Origin: Rhodobacter sp. 24-YEA-8
GTDB lineage: Bacteria; Pseudomonadota; Alphaproteobacteria; Rhodobacterales; Rhodobacteraceae
DNA: 64,000 bases
Direction of reading: 5' to 3'
Assembly (NCBI RefSeq): GCF_900105075.1
Contig: NZ_FNSK01000001.1
Location: 186,001-250,000 of the forward strand
The notes under the pieces are model-generated. The model did no database searches. It worked only from the letters and a program-made list of their open reading frames with translations, and was not told the DNA's origin. Of this stretch, positions 29,014 to 38,293 are shown in pieces; position 1 is the first letter of the stretch; each line of letters starts with the position of its first letter. The position numbers were made by a program, and so were the translations under genes.

Positions 29014-29040
29014 CTGTCCTTAAATATCCCGGGGGTTCCG
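29010..29040 (-). repeat. dispersed GGGATATTT..GACAGATGAA element, copy 2
   Basis: On the reverse strand it reads CCCGGGATATTTAAGGACAGATGAAT and continues straight into the add start codon region. It is preceded by the hairpin CCGGGGGCCAGCCCCCGG (about 29036-29055). It separates deoB from add. Confidence 0.8.
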
Positions 29041-29064
29041 GGGGCTGGCCCCCGGCCCAACGCC

Positions 29065-30261
29065 TCACAAAAACGACCGCCCCGGCCCGGGCAATGCCAC
29101 TCCCAGATGCGCCGCCACACTTGCCCCCACATCCGTAAAGGCCCGGAGCCCGATCCCGCGCCGACCCGCGCCATAGCCCAGCACCGGCACCCGTTCGCGG
29201 GTATGTTCCGTGCCGGGCCAGGTCGGGTCATTGCCGTGATCGGCGGTAAAGATCGCCAGATCTCCGGGCCCAAGCCGGTCGAGAAAGCGGGGCAGGGCGG
29301 CGTCAAAGCTTTCCAGCGCCCGCGCATAGCCCGCCACATCGCGGGGATGGCCGTAAAGCGTATCGAATTCAACGAAATTCGCGAACACCAGGGCGCCGTC
29401 TTCGGCCTCGCGTGCCAGCCGGACCAGATGGTCAAAGAGATCGGCATCGGACTGGCCCTTCCAGAGCTTTCCGATCCCCCGCATCGAGAAGATGTCGCCG
29501 ATCTTGCCGATCCCGTGCACCATGCCGCCCGCGGCCATCACATGTTCCGGCAGCGTCGGGGCCGGGGGCAGATGGGCATAGTCACGCCGGTTCGCGGTGC
29601 GGTGAAACGCATCGCAATCTCCGGTAAAGGGCCGCGCGATGACCCGGCCAACGCGGCGCGCATGCAGATAGGGCGCCAGCGCTGCACAGAGGGCCAGAAG
29701 CCGGTCCAGCCCGAACCAGTCCTCATGCGCCGCGATCTGGAACACGCTGTCGGCCGAAGTATAGCAGATCGGCCAGCCGCTGCGTTTATGGTCTTCGCAA
29801 AAGCGCCGGATCACCGGCAGGCCCGAGGCATGGCAGTTCCCCAGGATCCCTTCGGTCCCGGCCAGACGACAGACCTCGGCCACCAGATCCGGCGGAAAGG
29901 CGGGGGTCTCATCGGGGAAAAGCGTCCAGTCCCAGGGCACAGGCACACCTGCGAGCTCCCAATGGCCCGAAGGCGTGTCCTTGCCGTTCGAGACTTCCTC
30001 AGCCGCGCCCCAAAGGCCCTCGGGCGTGGCCGCGAGCCCTGGCGCCGCCTCGCGCGAGGCCAGCCGGATCGCAGCACCAAGCCCCAGCCGGTCAAGATTC
30101 GGGAGGGAAAGCGGGCCTTTACGGCCCTGATCCGCCGCCCCTGCCGCACAGGCGCGGGCGATATGGAGGAGCGTATTCGCGCCTTCATCGCCAAAATCCG
30201 CCGCATCAGGGGCCCCGCCACAGCCGACGGAATCCAGCACGATCAGAAAGGCGCGCGCCAT
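29065..30261 (-). CDS. deoB: phosphopentomutase
   Basis: The 398-residue member of the alkaline-phosphatase superfamily interconverts (deoxy)ribose 1- and 5-phosphate. It opens ARAFLIVLDSVGCGGAPDA with the metal-binding aspartate. SNGKDTPSGHWE carries the phosphothreonine site. YTSADSVFQIAAHE, NFVEFDTLYGHPRD and FTADHGNDPTWPGTEHTRE supply the other metal ligands. It directly abuts deoA: the deoA stop and this ATG are adjacent. Confidence 0.96.
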   Translation of the reverse strand: MARAFLIVLDSVGCGGAPDAADFGDEGANTLLHIARACAAGAADQGRKGPLSLPNLDRLGLGAAIRLASREAAPGLAATPEGLWGAAEEVSNGKDTPSGHWELAGVPVPWDWTLFPDETPAFPPDLVAEVCRLAGTEGILGNCHASGLPVIRRFCEDHKRSGWPICYTSADSVFQIAAHEDWFGLDRLLALCAALAPYLHARRVGRVIARPFTGDCDAFHRTANRRDYAHLPPAPTLPEHVMAAGGMVHGIGKIGDIFSMRGIGKLWKGQSDADLFDHLVRLAREAEDGALVFANFVEFDTLYGHPRDVAGYARALESFDAALPRFLDRLGPGDLAIFTADHGNDPTWPGTEHTRERVPVLGYGAGRRGIGLRAFTDVGASVAAHLGVALPGPGRSFL

Positions 30262-31617
30262 TCAGCCGATCCTTTTCAACACAAGCGGCCCGTCCCCTGG
30301 CGTGCAGCCGCCGGCCATGCCATCCTGCGCAAAGCCCGCCGGATCCGAGATCCGGTAGGCGCGCTGCACGGCGGCCACCGCCGCCTCGGCGCTTTCGATG
30401 CTGCTGGCATGGACCATGGCCAGCGGCGCGCCATCCGCCACATCTTCGCCCGGTGCGGCCAGATCGGAAAGCCCGACCGAAGGGTTGATCCGCGCCCCTT
30501 CATGCGTTCTGCCGCCGCCAAGCGCCACGACCACATGGCCAAGCGCCTCGCCGTCAACCGCGGTGATGATACCGCCATCTGCCAGACCTGCGGGGGGCGG
30601 GACCTCCATCACCACCGGGGCCGAGGGCAGGCGGTCCGGCCAGCGTTCGACGAAATCCGATGGCCCGCCCTGGGCTGCGACCATTCGGCCAAAGATCTCG
30701 GCCGCCCGGCCGGAATCCAGGGCTGTAAGGATCTTCGCGGCCCCCGCCTGCGCATCCGGGGTCAGCCCCGCCAGCGCCAGCGCCTCGCCACCCAGATCGC
30801 CGGCCAGAAGCCGCAGGTCGGAATTGACCGAAGTACCGGTCAGCGTCTCCATCACCTCGATCACTTCCAGCGCATTGCCGGCGGCGGTCGCAAGCGGCTG
30901 ATCCATATCGGTGATCAGTGCCCGCGCCTGACAACCTGCGCCCTGCGCCACTCGCACCAGGGCGCGCGCCAGCTTTTCGGCATCCGCAAGCGTCTTCATG
31001 AACGCCCCAGAGCCGCATTTCACGTCAAGCACCAGCGCTCCGACCCCCGCCGCGAGCTTTTTCGACAGGATCGAGGCGGTTATCAGGTCGATGCTTTCGA
31101 CCGTGCCGGTGACAGCGCGGATTGCGTAAAGCCGGCGATCCGCCGGGGCCAGCGCCTCTCCCGCCGCGACGATCGCGCAGCCGATCCGCGAGACCTGAAG
31201 CTGCATTTCAGCTTCGGGCAGTGCGGTGCGCAGCCCCGGGATCGCCTCGAGCTTATCGAGCGTGCCGCCGGTAAAGCCAAGCCCGCGCCCCGAGACCATC
31301 GGAACCCAGGCGTCACAGGCGGCCAGCGCCGGCGCCAGCAAAAGCGAAATGCAATCGCCGATGCCGCCCGTCGAATGCTTGTCCACCACCGGACCAGGCA
31401 GCGACCAGCGCAACCGGCGCCCGCTGTCACGCATCCCTTCCATCAGCGCGACGCGCCCTTCATCCGACAGGCCGCGCAAAAGCACCGCCATCGCGAAAGC
31501 CCCCGCCTGGGCATCCGAGACCGCGCCGCTGGCAAGCCCGAGCGCGAAGCCGCGCAGGTCTTCCTCATCGGGGGTATTGCCGTCGCGGATGGTCGCGATG
31601 ACACGGGCGGGCTCCAT
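30262..31617 (-). CDS. deoA: thymidine phosphorylase
   Basis: The 451-residue enzyme phosphorolyses thymidine and deoxyuridine to base plus deoxyribose 1-phosphate. Signatures are VVDKHSTGGIGDCISLLLAPALAACD, MVSGRGLGFTGGTLDKLEAIPG (the family pattern SGRGL.HTGGTLDKLE), and SILSKKLAAGVGALVLDVKCGSGAFMK. The C-terminal domain ends with GPLVLKRIG. It sits between cdd and deoB and provides the substrate for DeoB. Confidence 0.96.
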   Translation of the reverse strand: MEPARVIATIRDGNTPDEEDLRGFALGLASGAVSDAQAGAFAMAVLLRGLSDEGRVALMEGMRDSGRRLRWSLPGPVVDKHSTGGIGDCISLLLAPALAACDAWVPMVSGRGLGFTGGTLDKLEAIPGLRTALPEAEMQLQVSRIGCAIVAAGEALAPADRRLYAIRAVTGTVESIDLITASILSKKLAAGVGALVLDVKCGSGAFMKTLADAEKLARALVRVAQGAGCQARALITDMDQPLATAAGNALEVIEVMETLTGTSVNSDLRLLAGDLGGEALALAGLTPDAQAGAAKILTALDSGRAAEIFGRMVAAQGGPSDFVERWPDRLPSAPVVMEVPPPAGLADGGIITAVDGEALGHVVVALGGGRTHEGARINPSVGLSDLAAPGEDVADGAPLAMVHASSIESAEAAVAAVQRAYRISDPAGFAQDGMAGGCTPGDGPLVLKRIG

Positions 31618-31618
31618 C

Positions 31619-32038
31619 TCAGGCGGCCCCGCCGCTTTCGGCGCGGGTCATATGTGCTGCGCCGAAAGCGCCGGGCAACAGCTCGGCCACGGTCATGTTC
31701 AGGGTCTTGCCCTCGGTGGTGGCGAGTGTCACGACCATATCAGGGGCGGCGAATTCGGCGATTTTCTGACGGCAGCCACCGCAGCAGGGCACCGGTTCGG
31801 GGCTGTCGGCGATGACCAGGAGGCCGGCGATCCGGCGCTCTCCGGCGGCGCACATGGCGGCAATGGCGCCGGCCTCTGCGCAGGTGCCTTCGGGATAGGC
31901 GATGTTCTCGACATTGACGCCGGTAAAGACGGCGCCGCTGGTCGTGCGCAGCGCCACCCCGACCTTAAAGCCCGAATAGGGCGCATAGGCATGATCGCGG
32001 ATGCGGGTTGCGGGCGCGCGCAGGCTCTCATTCGGCAT
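31619..32038 (-). CDS. cdd: cytidine deaminase
   Basis: The 139-residue homotetrameric type enzyme converts cytidine or deoxycytidine to uridine. The zinc site is TCAEAGAI (Cys and catalytic Glu) plus PCCGGCRQ. The N-terminal YAPYSGFKVGVAL and NVENIAYPEG are conserved substrate-pocket segments. It is the first gene of the salvage operon; its stop lies one base before the deoA start. Its upstream region (32039-32201) faces prmA divergently. Confidence 0.95.
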   Translation of the reverse strand: MPNESLRAPATRIRDHAYAPYSGFKVGVALRTTSGAVFTGVNVENIAYPEGTCAEAGAIAAMCAAGERRIAGLLVIADSPEPVPCCGGCRQKIAEFAAPDMVVTLATTEGKTLNMTVAELLPGAFGAAHMTRAESGGAA

Positions 32039-32201
32039 CGGTTACTCCGGGATATGCCGGCCAACCCTGGCGCGAAGGGGCGGGCGCCGCAAGCGTGCTG
32101 ATCGGACCGGCGCCGAGGACGGCACAGCCTGCCCATGGCAGGTTGACCCTGACGGGGGCGGGGTCTAGGACCAGATCAACCCCAGATCCGGAGAAAACAC
32201 C

Positions 32202-33074
32202 ATGCCAACCTGGTCCGCTCTGACCACGCTTACCGGCGAAGAGGCCGCCCGCGCGCTTGGCGAGGCGATCGAGGATCAGGAGCCCGAGCCCTATGGCGTC
32301 GGCGTTTTCGAGGTCGAGGACGGGTCCGGCCTCTGGGAGGTGGGTGCCTATTATACCGAGGCCCCTGATGACATCGTGCTGGATATTCTCGCCGCCGCCT
32401 ATGGCGCGAAAAGCTTCCTGATTTCCGAACTCCCCGAGGTTGACTGGGTCGCGAAAGTTCAGCGCGAGCTGCATCCGGTCGATGCCGGGCGCTTCTTCGT
32501 GTTTGGCAGCCATGACGCAGATAAGGTGCCCGAGGGGCGCGTCGCGTTGCAGATCGAGGCGACCATGGCCTTTGGCACCGGCCATCACGGCACCACGCTG
32601 GGCTGCCTTCTGGCGTTCGACAAGCTTTACGAGGAGGGCTACCGCCCCGCCAAAGTCGCCGATATCGGCGCGGGCACGGCGGTGCTGGCAATGGCTGCGG
32701 CGAAAATGCTGCCCGATGCGCTGGTGATTGCCTCGGATATCGACCCGGTGGCGGTGGATGTCGCCAAAGCCAATGTGGCGATCAATGATCTGGAGGGCCG
32801 CATTGAATGCGTCGAGGCCGCCGGGTTCGACCACCGCAGGCTGCGCGACGAAGCGCCCTGGGACCTGGTCTTTGCCAATATCCTGAAAGGGCCGCTGGTC
32901 GAACTGGCACCGATCATGTCGAAAATGACAAAGCCGGGATCGAAGGTGATTCTTTCCGGCCTGCTGGTCGTTCAGGCGGAAAGCATCATTGAAAGTTACG
33001 TGGCTTCCCAGTTTCGTTTGCAAGACAGAAACGATCTGGGTGAATGGTCGGCATTGATCATGGAGCGTGTGTAA
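32202..33074 (+). CDS. prmA: ribosomal protein L11 methyltransferase
   Basis: The 290-residue SAM-dependent enzyme trimethylates ribosomal protein L11. The substrate-recognition domain spans roughly 1-95. A catalytic domain follows with AFGTGHHGTT (the PrmA signature), VADIGAGTAVLAMAAAKM (SAM motif I), ASDIDPVAVDVAKANV and LVFANILKGPLVELAP (the N[IV]L motif). The length matches the family. It is divergent from cdd. Confidence 0.94.
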   Translation: MPTWSALTTLTGEEAARALGEAIEDQEPEPYGVGVFEVEDGSGLWEVGAYYTEAPDDIVLDILAAAYGAKSFLISELPEVDWVAKVQRELHPVDAGRFFVFGSHDADKVPEGRVALQIEATMAFGTGHHGTTLGCLLAFDKLYEEGYRPAKVADIGAGTAVLAMAAAKMLPDALVIASDIDPVAVDVAKANVAINDLEGRIECVEAAGFDHRRLRDEAPWDLVFANILKGPLVELAPIMSKMTKPGSKVILSGLLVVQAESIIESYVASQFRLQDRNDLGEWSALIMERV

Positions 33075-33194
33075 GCACCTGAAAATGCAAATAAAAACTG
33101 CATTGATTTGACGGCCTTCGGGGCGATTGCCCCAATTCCGCCATATTTAAACCGCATGAATTCCTTATGGCGGGGGCCATGGGAGTAGTTGGTC

Positions 33195-33554
33195 ATGACT
33201 TTGACTGACCCGAATTACAAAACGTTCTCCGGGCGTCTGCGCCGGATCGAAAAGGCCCATAGCAAGGGCTATGGTTTCGAGGCCAAAGGCACGATGGGCC
33301 GGTCGTCGACCTGGCGGCGGGAGCGTTCATTTGGCAAGACGATCCGTGCAATACTGGTCCTGCTCATGATCGGCTGGATCATGAAGGGCGCCATCTATTT
33401 TTACGTTGGCGACGAGGTTTATGAGCAACGCGTGGCAGGTCTGGCGACCGGCAGCGATTTCGACCCGATCGCCGCGAGAATCATGTTCGCCGATCCGGTA
33501 ACAAAGCTGGTGGCCTCTTTCCTGGGCGAGGTTTTCCCGGAAAAGCGCCAGTAA
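33195..33554 (+). CDS. conserved small protein with one transmembrane segment
   Basis: The protein of 119 residues begins MTLTDPNYKTFSGRLRRIEKAHSKGYGFEAKG, with a basic region (SSTWRRERSFGKTIR) followed by one hydrophobic helix (AILVLLMIGWIMKGAIYFYVG, about 52-72) and a soluble C-terminal segment. The topology suggests a small inner-membrane protein with a basic cytoplasmic N-terminus. I recognise the sort of sequence as conserved in Rhodobacterales, but no function is known to me. An alternative TTG start is at 33189. It lies 120 bases after prmA, behind small hairpins. Confidence 0.7.
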   Translation: MTLTDPNYKTFSGRLRRIEKAHSKGYGFEAKGTMGRSSTWRRERSFGKTIRAILVLLMIGWIMKGAIYFYVGDEVYEQRVAGLATGSDFDPIAARIMFADPVTKLVASFLGEVFPEKRQ

Positions 33555-33737
33555 CCCGGACCTCGCGGCGGCGCGGCCAGGGTCTGCGCGGGCTGGTCGC
33601 TGTCGTCTGATCCTGCGCCTACTGTTCAGCGCGAAACCGCCCCGGCCGATGCCGCGTGGCGGTTTTCTCATTCGGGGTTCAGACCGGCGAGGAGACAGAA
33701 AATCGAAGCCTTTAGATCATCAAAGCCCTGAAAAGCA

Positions 33738-33778
33738 GAAGGACCGCCTGCGACTTCTGTCGCGAGACGGTCCCTTAC
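33738..33778 (-). terminator. terminator of the DUF1127 gene
   Basis: On the reverse strand GGACCGTCTCGCGAC and GTCGCAGGCGGTCC pair around AGAA, followed by TTCTGCTTTT. This is a strong stem of about 14 bp with one mismatch. Confidence 0.75.
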
Positions 33779-33820
33779 TTGTCCTGTGACCCGTTCGGTC
33801 AGGGAGACTGAGGCGTTACC

Positions 33821-34024
33821 TCAGCGACCCAGCATCTCGATGTCACCGCGGCATAGGCCGATATCGTCAAGCTCGCGATCCGAGAGCTTCGACAGGGCCT
33901 TCCGGGTGACGCGTGCGTCGTTCCAGGCTTTGAAGGCAGCAAAAATGCCGCCAAAGCCGTTAACGGCGCGATACGTCGTGATGGCGCCGAACGGCGCAGG
34001 GCGGCTCGTTTCGATGGCGGCCAT
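33821..34024 (-). CDS. DUF1127 domain protein
   Basis: The 67-residue protein carries the DUF1127 (YjiS-like) core in its C-terminal half: [28 protein letters not shown]. Small arginine-rich DUF1127 proteins in Rhodobacter and Agrobacterium bind RNA and influence sRNA maturation and stress responses. Those proteins can be shorter; here the N-terminal 30 residues ([19 protein letters not shown]) add a region of unknown role. It forms a monocistronic unit with its own strong terminator about 45 bases after the stop. A long upstream region contains palindromes. Confidence 0.9.
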   Translation of the reverse strand: MAAIETSRPAPFGAITTYRAVNGFGGIFAAFKAWNDARVTRKALSKLSDRELDDIGLCRGDIEMLGR

Positions 34025-34346
34025 GGGACTGTTTCCTTATCTTTTTAAACTGACTGTTTTCCGGGCGATCATCGCCTCGTGCAGCCAGATAAACGTGCTG
34101 CAGGTGCAAAGCAAGCCATGCACCAGCAAGCCTGCAATGCAGTTCTTGCATGCCTCAGGTCACAAATTTGCCTTGATCCGCCCTGGTCTGATGCTGCAGG
34201 TGCAGCATCCTGTCGGCGATATGGTGCCGGGTGTCGCTTTCAGCCCCGAAGCCGGGTCTGTGCCAGGGAATGCGGGCGGAAAGAACGCGATTGGCGGATG
34301 TTCTCTTTTCGTGCTAGTACGGTTCAAAAGCAAAAAGAGGGCAGTC
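34025..34346. other. 322-base divergent region between DUF1127 and ruvC
   Basis: No gene is seen. TGCTGCAGGTGCA occurs at 34097-34109 and again inside the palindrome 34190-34209. Several other TGCA-containing words (ATGCACC, CTGCAATGCAG, TTGCATGC) lie between them. The region is probably the promoter area of the DUF1127 gene and of ruvC. Confidence 0.5.
34190..34209. promoter_or_regulatory. palindromic operator-like site
   Basis: GATGCTGCAGGTGCAGCATC has 9-bp arms around a GG centre. A related half (GTGCTGCAGGTGCA) lies about 95 bases away. The binding protein is unknown. Confidence 0.45.
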
Positions 34347-34859
34347 ATGCGCGTAATCGGCATTGATCCGGGGCTCAGGAACCTTGGCTGGGGGGTGATT
34401 GATGTCGCGGGATCGCGTCTGACCCATGTCGCGAATGGCATCTGCCATTCAGATGCAACGACCGGAGACCTCGCGCGCCGCCTCGCCTCGCTGCATTTCC
34501 AGCTGACCCGGGTGTTTCAGGACTGGCAGCCGGGAACGGCGGCAGTCGAACATACCTTTGTCAACAAGGATGCGGTGGCGACGCTGAAACTTGGCCAGGC
34601 GCGGGGGATCGCATTGCTGGTTCCGGCGCAATTCGGGCTGGAGGTCGGGGAATATGCGCCAAATGCGGTGAAAAAAACAGTGGTCGGCGTGGGCCATGCC
34701 GCTAAACAACAGGTGGATCATATGGTGCGGCTGCATTTGCCGGGCGCGCAGGTGGCGGGGCCGGATGCGGCGGATGCGCTTGCGATCGCCATCTGCCACG
34801 CCCATCACACGCAAAGCGCGGGCCGGTTGCAGGCCGCCGTGAAAAGGGCCGCCGGTTGA
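34347..34859 (+). CDS. ruvC: crossover junction endodeoxyribonuclease RuvC
   Basis: The 170-residue Holliday-junction resolvase begins [16 protein letters not shown], with the first catalytic aspartate at position 7. [23 protein letters not shown] carries the catalytic glutamate, and [17 protein letters not shown] the final acids. The longer open frame to the left is unlikely because the conserved N-terminus starts at this ATG. It is followed 13 bases later by ruvA. Confidence 0.95.
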   Translation: MRVIGIDPGLRNLGWGVIDVAGSRLTHVANGICHSDATTGDLARRLASLHFQLTRVFQDWQPGTAAVEHTFVNKDAVATLKLGQARGIALLVPAQFGLEVGEYAPNAVKKTVVGVGHAAKQQVDHMVRLHLPGAQVAGPDAADALAIAICHAHHTQSAGRLQAAVKRAAG

Positions 34860-34872
34860 AAGGATTTGGGGG

Positions 34873-35556
34873 ATGATCGGAAAAATTTCGGGGCGGCTGG
34901 ACTGGAAGGGGCTCGATACGGTGCTGATCGACTGCCGGGGCGTCGGCTATATTGTCCATGTCTCGGACCGCACGCTGGCGGGTCTGCCGCCCGAGGGCGA
35001 GATGGTGGCGCTTTATACCGACCTGCTGGTGCGCGAGGATCTTTTGCAGCTCTTCGGCTTTCCGACCATGATGGAAAAGGAATGGCATAAGCTTTTGATG
35101 ACGGTGCAGGGGGTGGGCGCCAAGGCCTCGATGGCGATCCTCGGTGCGCTCGGGGCCGAGGGGGCCGCGCGGGCGATCACGCTGGGGGATGCGCGGGCGG
35201 TGCAGGCGGCGCCCGGCGTTGGTCCGAAACTGGCGCAGCGCGTGATCCTCGAGCTGAAATCGAAAGCGCCATCTCTCATGGCGCGTGGCGCCGGCCTCGC
35301 TCATGGCGATGCACCGGTTCTGGAAGAACCCGAAGCCGCGCCTGCGCCTGCGCCGCGCAAAGCCGCAAAGCCGAAACCCCCGTCCGAAGGGGCGATCCGC
35401 GCCGCTTATACCGCCGATGCGCTCTCGGCACTGGCCAATCTCGGCTATGGGACGTCGGATGCGGCCGAGGCCGTGGCGCGGGTCTCGGGCGAAAACCCCG
35501 AAGCAGATACGGCGGCGCTGATCCGGCTCGCGCTGAAACTTCTCGCGCCGCGCTGA
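34873..35556 (+). CDS. ruvA: Holliday junction branch migration protein RuvA
   Basis: The 227-residue protein binds four-way junctions and loads RuvB. The N-terminal OB domain begins [13 protein letters not shown]. Helix-hairpin-helix motifs are seen in [15 protein letters not shown] and [18 protein letters not shown]. After an Ala/Pro/Lys linker (about 150-175), the C-terminal domain III ([24 protein letters not shown]) contacts RuvB. It is part of ruvC-ruvA-htpX-ruvB. Confidence 0.95.
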   Translation: MIGKISGRLDWKGLDTVLIDCRGVGYIVHVSDRTLAGLPPEGEMVALYTDLLVREDLLQLFGFPTMMEKEWHKLLMTVQGVGAKASMAILGALGAEGAARAITLGDARAVQAAPGVGPKLAQRVILELKSKAPSLMARGAGLAHGDAPVLEEPEAAPAPAPRKAAKPKPPSEGAIRAAYTADALSALANLGYGTSDAAEAVARVSGENPEADTAALIRLALKLLAPR

Positions 35557-35637
35557 TATTCTCTCCGATCTTGCGGGCGATCTTGCGACCGGCCGCTTCT
35601 TCTCCATATCTTTGACAGAGAAGGAGACCGTATACAG

Positions 35638-36549
35638 ATGGGAAATATCCGCACTTTCGCCCTGATGGCGGTGCTGACAGCGCTGTTTATGGGGCTGGGC
35701 GCGTTGCTCGGAGGCGCGACCGGCGCCGTTGTCGCGCTTTTGATCGCGGCGGCGATGAACCTCTATACATATTGGAATTCCGATAAATCGGTCTTGCGGA
35801 TGACCGGCGCCCGGGCCGTAGATGAGCGCTCCGCCCCGGATCTCGTGGGCATGGTGAACCAGCTGGCGGATGCCGCCGGAATGCCGCGCCCGAAGGTCTA
35901 TATTATGGAGACCGCGCAACCCAATGCCTTTGCCACCGGGCGCAACCCCGAGAATGCCGCAGTGGCGGCGACGACGGGCCTGTTGAACAGCCTTTCACGC
36001 GAAGAGATCGCGGCGGTGATGGCGCATGAGCTGGCACATATCAAAAACCGCGACACGCTGACGATGACAGTGACCGCGACTTTCGCCGGCGCCATCGCGA
36101 TGCTGGCGAATTTCGGCATGTTCTTCGGAAATTCCGACCGCGAGCGCCCCGGTGGTATGATCGGGACCATCGCGCTGATGATCCTCGCCCCGATGGCGGC
36201 AGGGATCGTGCAAATGGCCATCTCGCGCAGCCGGGAATATGAGGCGGACCGGCTTGGCGCCGAAATCTGCGGCCGTCCGGACTGGCTCGCCTCTGCGCTG
36301 CGCAAGATCGACGGGCTGGCGCGGGGACGGATGAATGTCCAGGCCGAGAAGGATCCGGCGCTGGCCCATATGTTCATCATCAACCCGCTGAACGGGCGCG
36401 GCGCCGATAACCTCTTTTCCACGCATCCCGCGACGGAAAACCGGATCGCGGCCCTGATGGAGCTGCGCCCGACCCGTCAGGAGGGCCATATCGGCCGCAG
36501 TTCCGTTCCGAAATCCGGGCGCAAAATCCGCCAGGACCCATGGGGCTGA
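35638..36549 (+). CDS. htpX: membrane zinc protease HtpX
   Basis: The 303-residue M48 peptidase of the inner membrane degrades misfolded membrane proteins. Two N-terminal helices ([20 protein letters not shown] and [16 protein letters not shown]) precede the HELAH zinc motif in [17 protein letters not shown]. Two further helices ([17 protein letters not shown] and [18 protein letters not shown]) and the third ligand in [13 protein letters not shown] follow. It lies between ruvA and ruvB on the same strand, with 81 and 170 base gaps, which suggests it is an insertion into the ruv group with its own expression signals. Confidence 0.95.
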   Translation: MGNIRTFALMAVLTALFMGLGALLGGATGAVVALLIAAAMNLYTYWNSDKSVLRMTGARAVDERSAPDLVGMVNQLADAAGMPRPKVYIMETAQPNAFATGRNPENAAVAATTGLLNSLSREEIAAVMAHELAHIKNRDTLTMTVTATFAGAIAMLANFGMFFGNSDRERPGGMIGTIALMILAPMAAGIVQMAISRSREYEADRLGAEICGRPDWLASALRKIDGLARGRMNVQAEKDPALAHMFIINPLNGRGADNLFSTHPATENRIAALMELRPTRQEGHIGRSSVPKSGRKIRQDPWG

Positions 36550-36719
36550 GAGCGGGCCTCTTTCCGGCTTCAGTTGAGTAACTGGATCAGGGGGAAATGA
36601 ACGCCCCCTGACTTAAATGCTTCTGCCCGAGGCAGCGCGCCGCCGGGTACGACAAGCTGCCCGGATTTGCCTCTTCCGGCGGCTTGCAAAGCGCGCGCCG
36701 TTCGGGGATTGTTCCGGCC

Positions 36720-37751
36720 ATGACCCAGCCCGACCCCTCGCTTCGCCCTGACCGCCTGCCAGAAGACAGTGACCGCGCGCTGCGCCCTCAGGCATTGGAG
36801 GATTTTACCGGCCAGGCCGAGGCCCGTGCCAATCTGCGCGTCTTTATCGAAAGCGCGAAGATGCGCGGCGAGGCGATGGATCACACTTTGTTCCATGGCC
36901 CGCCTGGCCTTGGCAAGACCACCCTGGCGCAGATCATGGCGCGCGAACTTGGCGTGGGCTTTCGCATGACATCGGGGCCAGTGCTGGCGCGTCCCGGCGA
37001 CCTTGCCGCCATCCTCACCAATCTTGAGCCGCGCGATGTGCTTTTCATCGACGAGATCCACCGGCTGTCTCCGGTGGTCGAAGAGGTGCTTTACCCGGCG
37101 ATGGAGGATTTCGCGCTGGATCTGGTGATCGGCGAGGGGCCGGCGGCGCGCACGGTCCGGATTGATCTGCAACCCTTCACTCTGGTCGGCGCCACCACGC
37201 GCCTTGGCCTCCTGACCACGCCGTTGCGCGACCGGTTCGGCATTCCGACCCGGCTGCAATTCTACACCGAAGATGAGCTGTTTCGCATCGTCTCGCGGGG
37301 CGCAGGCCTCCTTGGCATCGAGGCTGACGAGCCGGGCTGCCGCGAGATCGCGCGGCGCGCGCGCGGCACGCCCCGTATCGCCGGCCGTCTTCTGCGCCGG
37401 GTGGTCGATTTCGCACTGGTCGAGGCCGGTGGCCGCATCAGCCGCGAGCTTGCCGACCGCGCGCTGACCCGGCTTGGCGTGGACACGATCGGGCTTGATG
37501 GGGCCGATCGCCGCTATCTCTCGCTGCTTGCCGAGAATTATGGTGGTGGCCCGGTCGGCGTGGAGACCATTGCCGCCGCGCTGTCAGAGCCACGCGACGC
37601 GCTGGAAGAGGTGATCGAGCCCTATCTGTTGCAACAGGGGCTGATTCAGCGCACCCCGCGCGGGCGGATGCTTGCCGCCAAAGCCTGGCGCCATCTCGGG
37701 CTCGTGGCGCCGCGCCCGCCTCTGGGGCAGAGTGATTTCTTCCAGGATTGA
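36720..37751 (+). CDS. ruvB: Holliday junction branch migration helicase RuvB
   Basis: The 343-residue AAA+ motor has Walker [13 protein letters not shown] (about 60-71), Walker [11 protein letters not shown], sensor region [19 protein letters not shown] and a winged-helix C-terminal domain ([17 protein letters not shown]). The ATG at 36720 gives the conserved N-terminus with [12 protein letters not shown]. It completes the RuvABC resolvasome. Confidence 0.96.
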   Translation: MTQPDPSLRPDRLPEDSDRALRPQALEDFTGQAEARANLRVFIESAKMRGEAMDHTLFHGPPGLGKTTLAQIMARELGVGFRMTSGPVLARPGDLAAILTNLEPRDVLFIDEIHRLSPVVEEVLYPAMEDFALDLVIGEGPAARTVRIDLQPFTLVGATTRLGLLTTPLRDRFGIPTRLQFYTEDELFRIVSRGAGLLGIEADEPGCREIARRARGTPRIAGRLLRRVVDFALVEAGGRISRELADRALTRLGVDTIGLDGADRRYLSLLAENYGGGPVGVETIAAALSEPRDALEEVIEPYLLQQGLIQRTPRGRMLAAKAWRHLGLVAPRPPLGQSDFFQD

Positions 37752-37884
37752 TCTCATTCACCCTGGGCATGACCATCAGACCCGAGGCTCCGGGCCTGCG
37801 CTGCAGCGACGGGGCTTCTTGCACCCGGCTGGGCCATATGGGTATTATAGGCGCAGAGCCGTTAAGCCCCCAAGGATGCCCGCT

Positions 37885-38070
37885 ATGACCCTGCCAGCCC
37901 CTGACACCAAGATCGTCACCACCTGGAAAGTGGCCTGCGACGGCGGCGAGGGCGCTCTGGGTCACCCGCGCGTCTGGCTTGCCATCCCGCAGGACAGCGG
38001 CTTTGTCGAATGCGGCTATTGCGACCGCCGGTTCGAGATCGACCGCGCCCATGCGCATGATGATCACTGA
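37885..38070 (+). CDS. zf-CHCC zinc-finger protein
   Basis: The 61-residue protein has the CHCC zinc-finger pattern: [19 protein letters not shown] followed by [14 protein letters not shown]. Ligands C, H, C, C are spaced as in the family related to the NDUFS6 subunit of complex I. In alphaproteobacteria these are small accessory proteins, possibly of respiratory complex I. It lies between ruvB and the convergent polA, preceded by AAGGATGCC, and the start is the first ATG after it. Confidence 0.88.
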   Translation: MTLPAPDTKIVTTWKVACDGGEGALGHPRVWLAIPQDSGFVECGYCDRRFEIDRAHAHDDH

Positions 38071-38245
38071 AAAAGCCCGGTAACCCCGACCTTTATTTCG
38101 CAAATCAGCGATGCAGTTTTCGTTCCGACACCGCGTCGGAGAGGGCTGTCTGCGCTGATCGACTTTTATACCTTTGGCCGCAGGCCATTTCGTGCAGCGT
38201 TTCTCCAGGGAGATGGCGCTGCAACAGAGGTGTTTCGCAGACCTG

Positions 38246-38283
38246 ATCCCCGCGCAATGCGCTTTGCGCCGTGCAACGCGGGG
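38246..38283 (-). terminator. hairpin beyond the polA stop
   Basis: TCCCCGCG and CGCGGGGA arms enclose a further GCGC-TTT-GCGC stem. It is positioned just after polA on the reverse strand. The absence of a T-run keeps confidence low. Confidence 0.4.
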
Positions 38284-38293
38284 AACAGGGGGC

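Noticed and set aside
28135..31815. 1226-codon forward frame opposite add, deoB and deoA
   Set aside because: It is antisense to three well-supported genes and has the low-complexity Arg/His/Gly composition of a GC-rich complementary frame.
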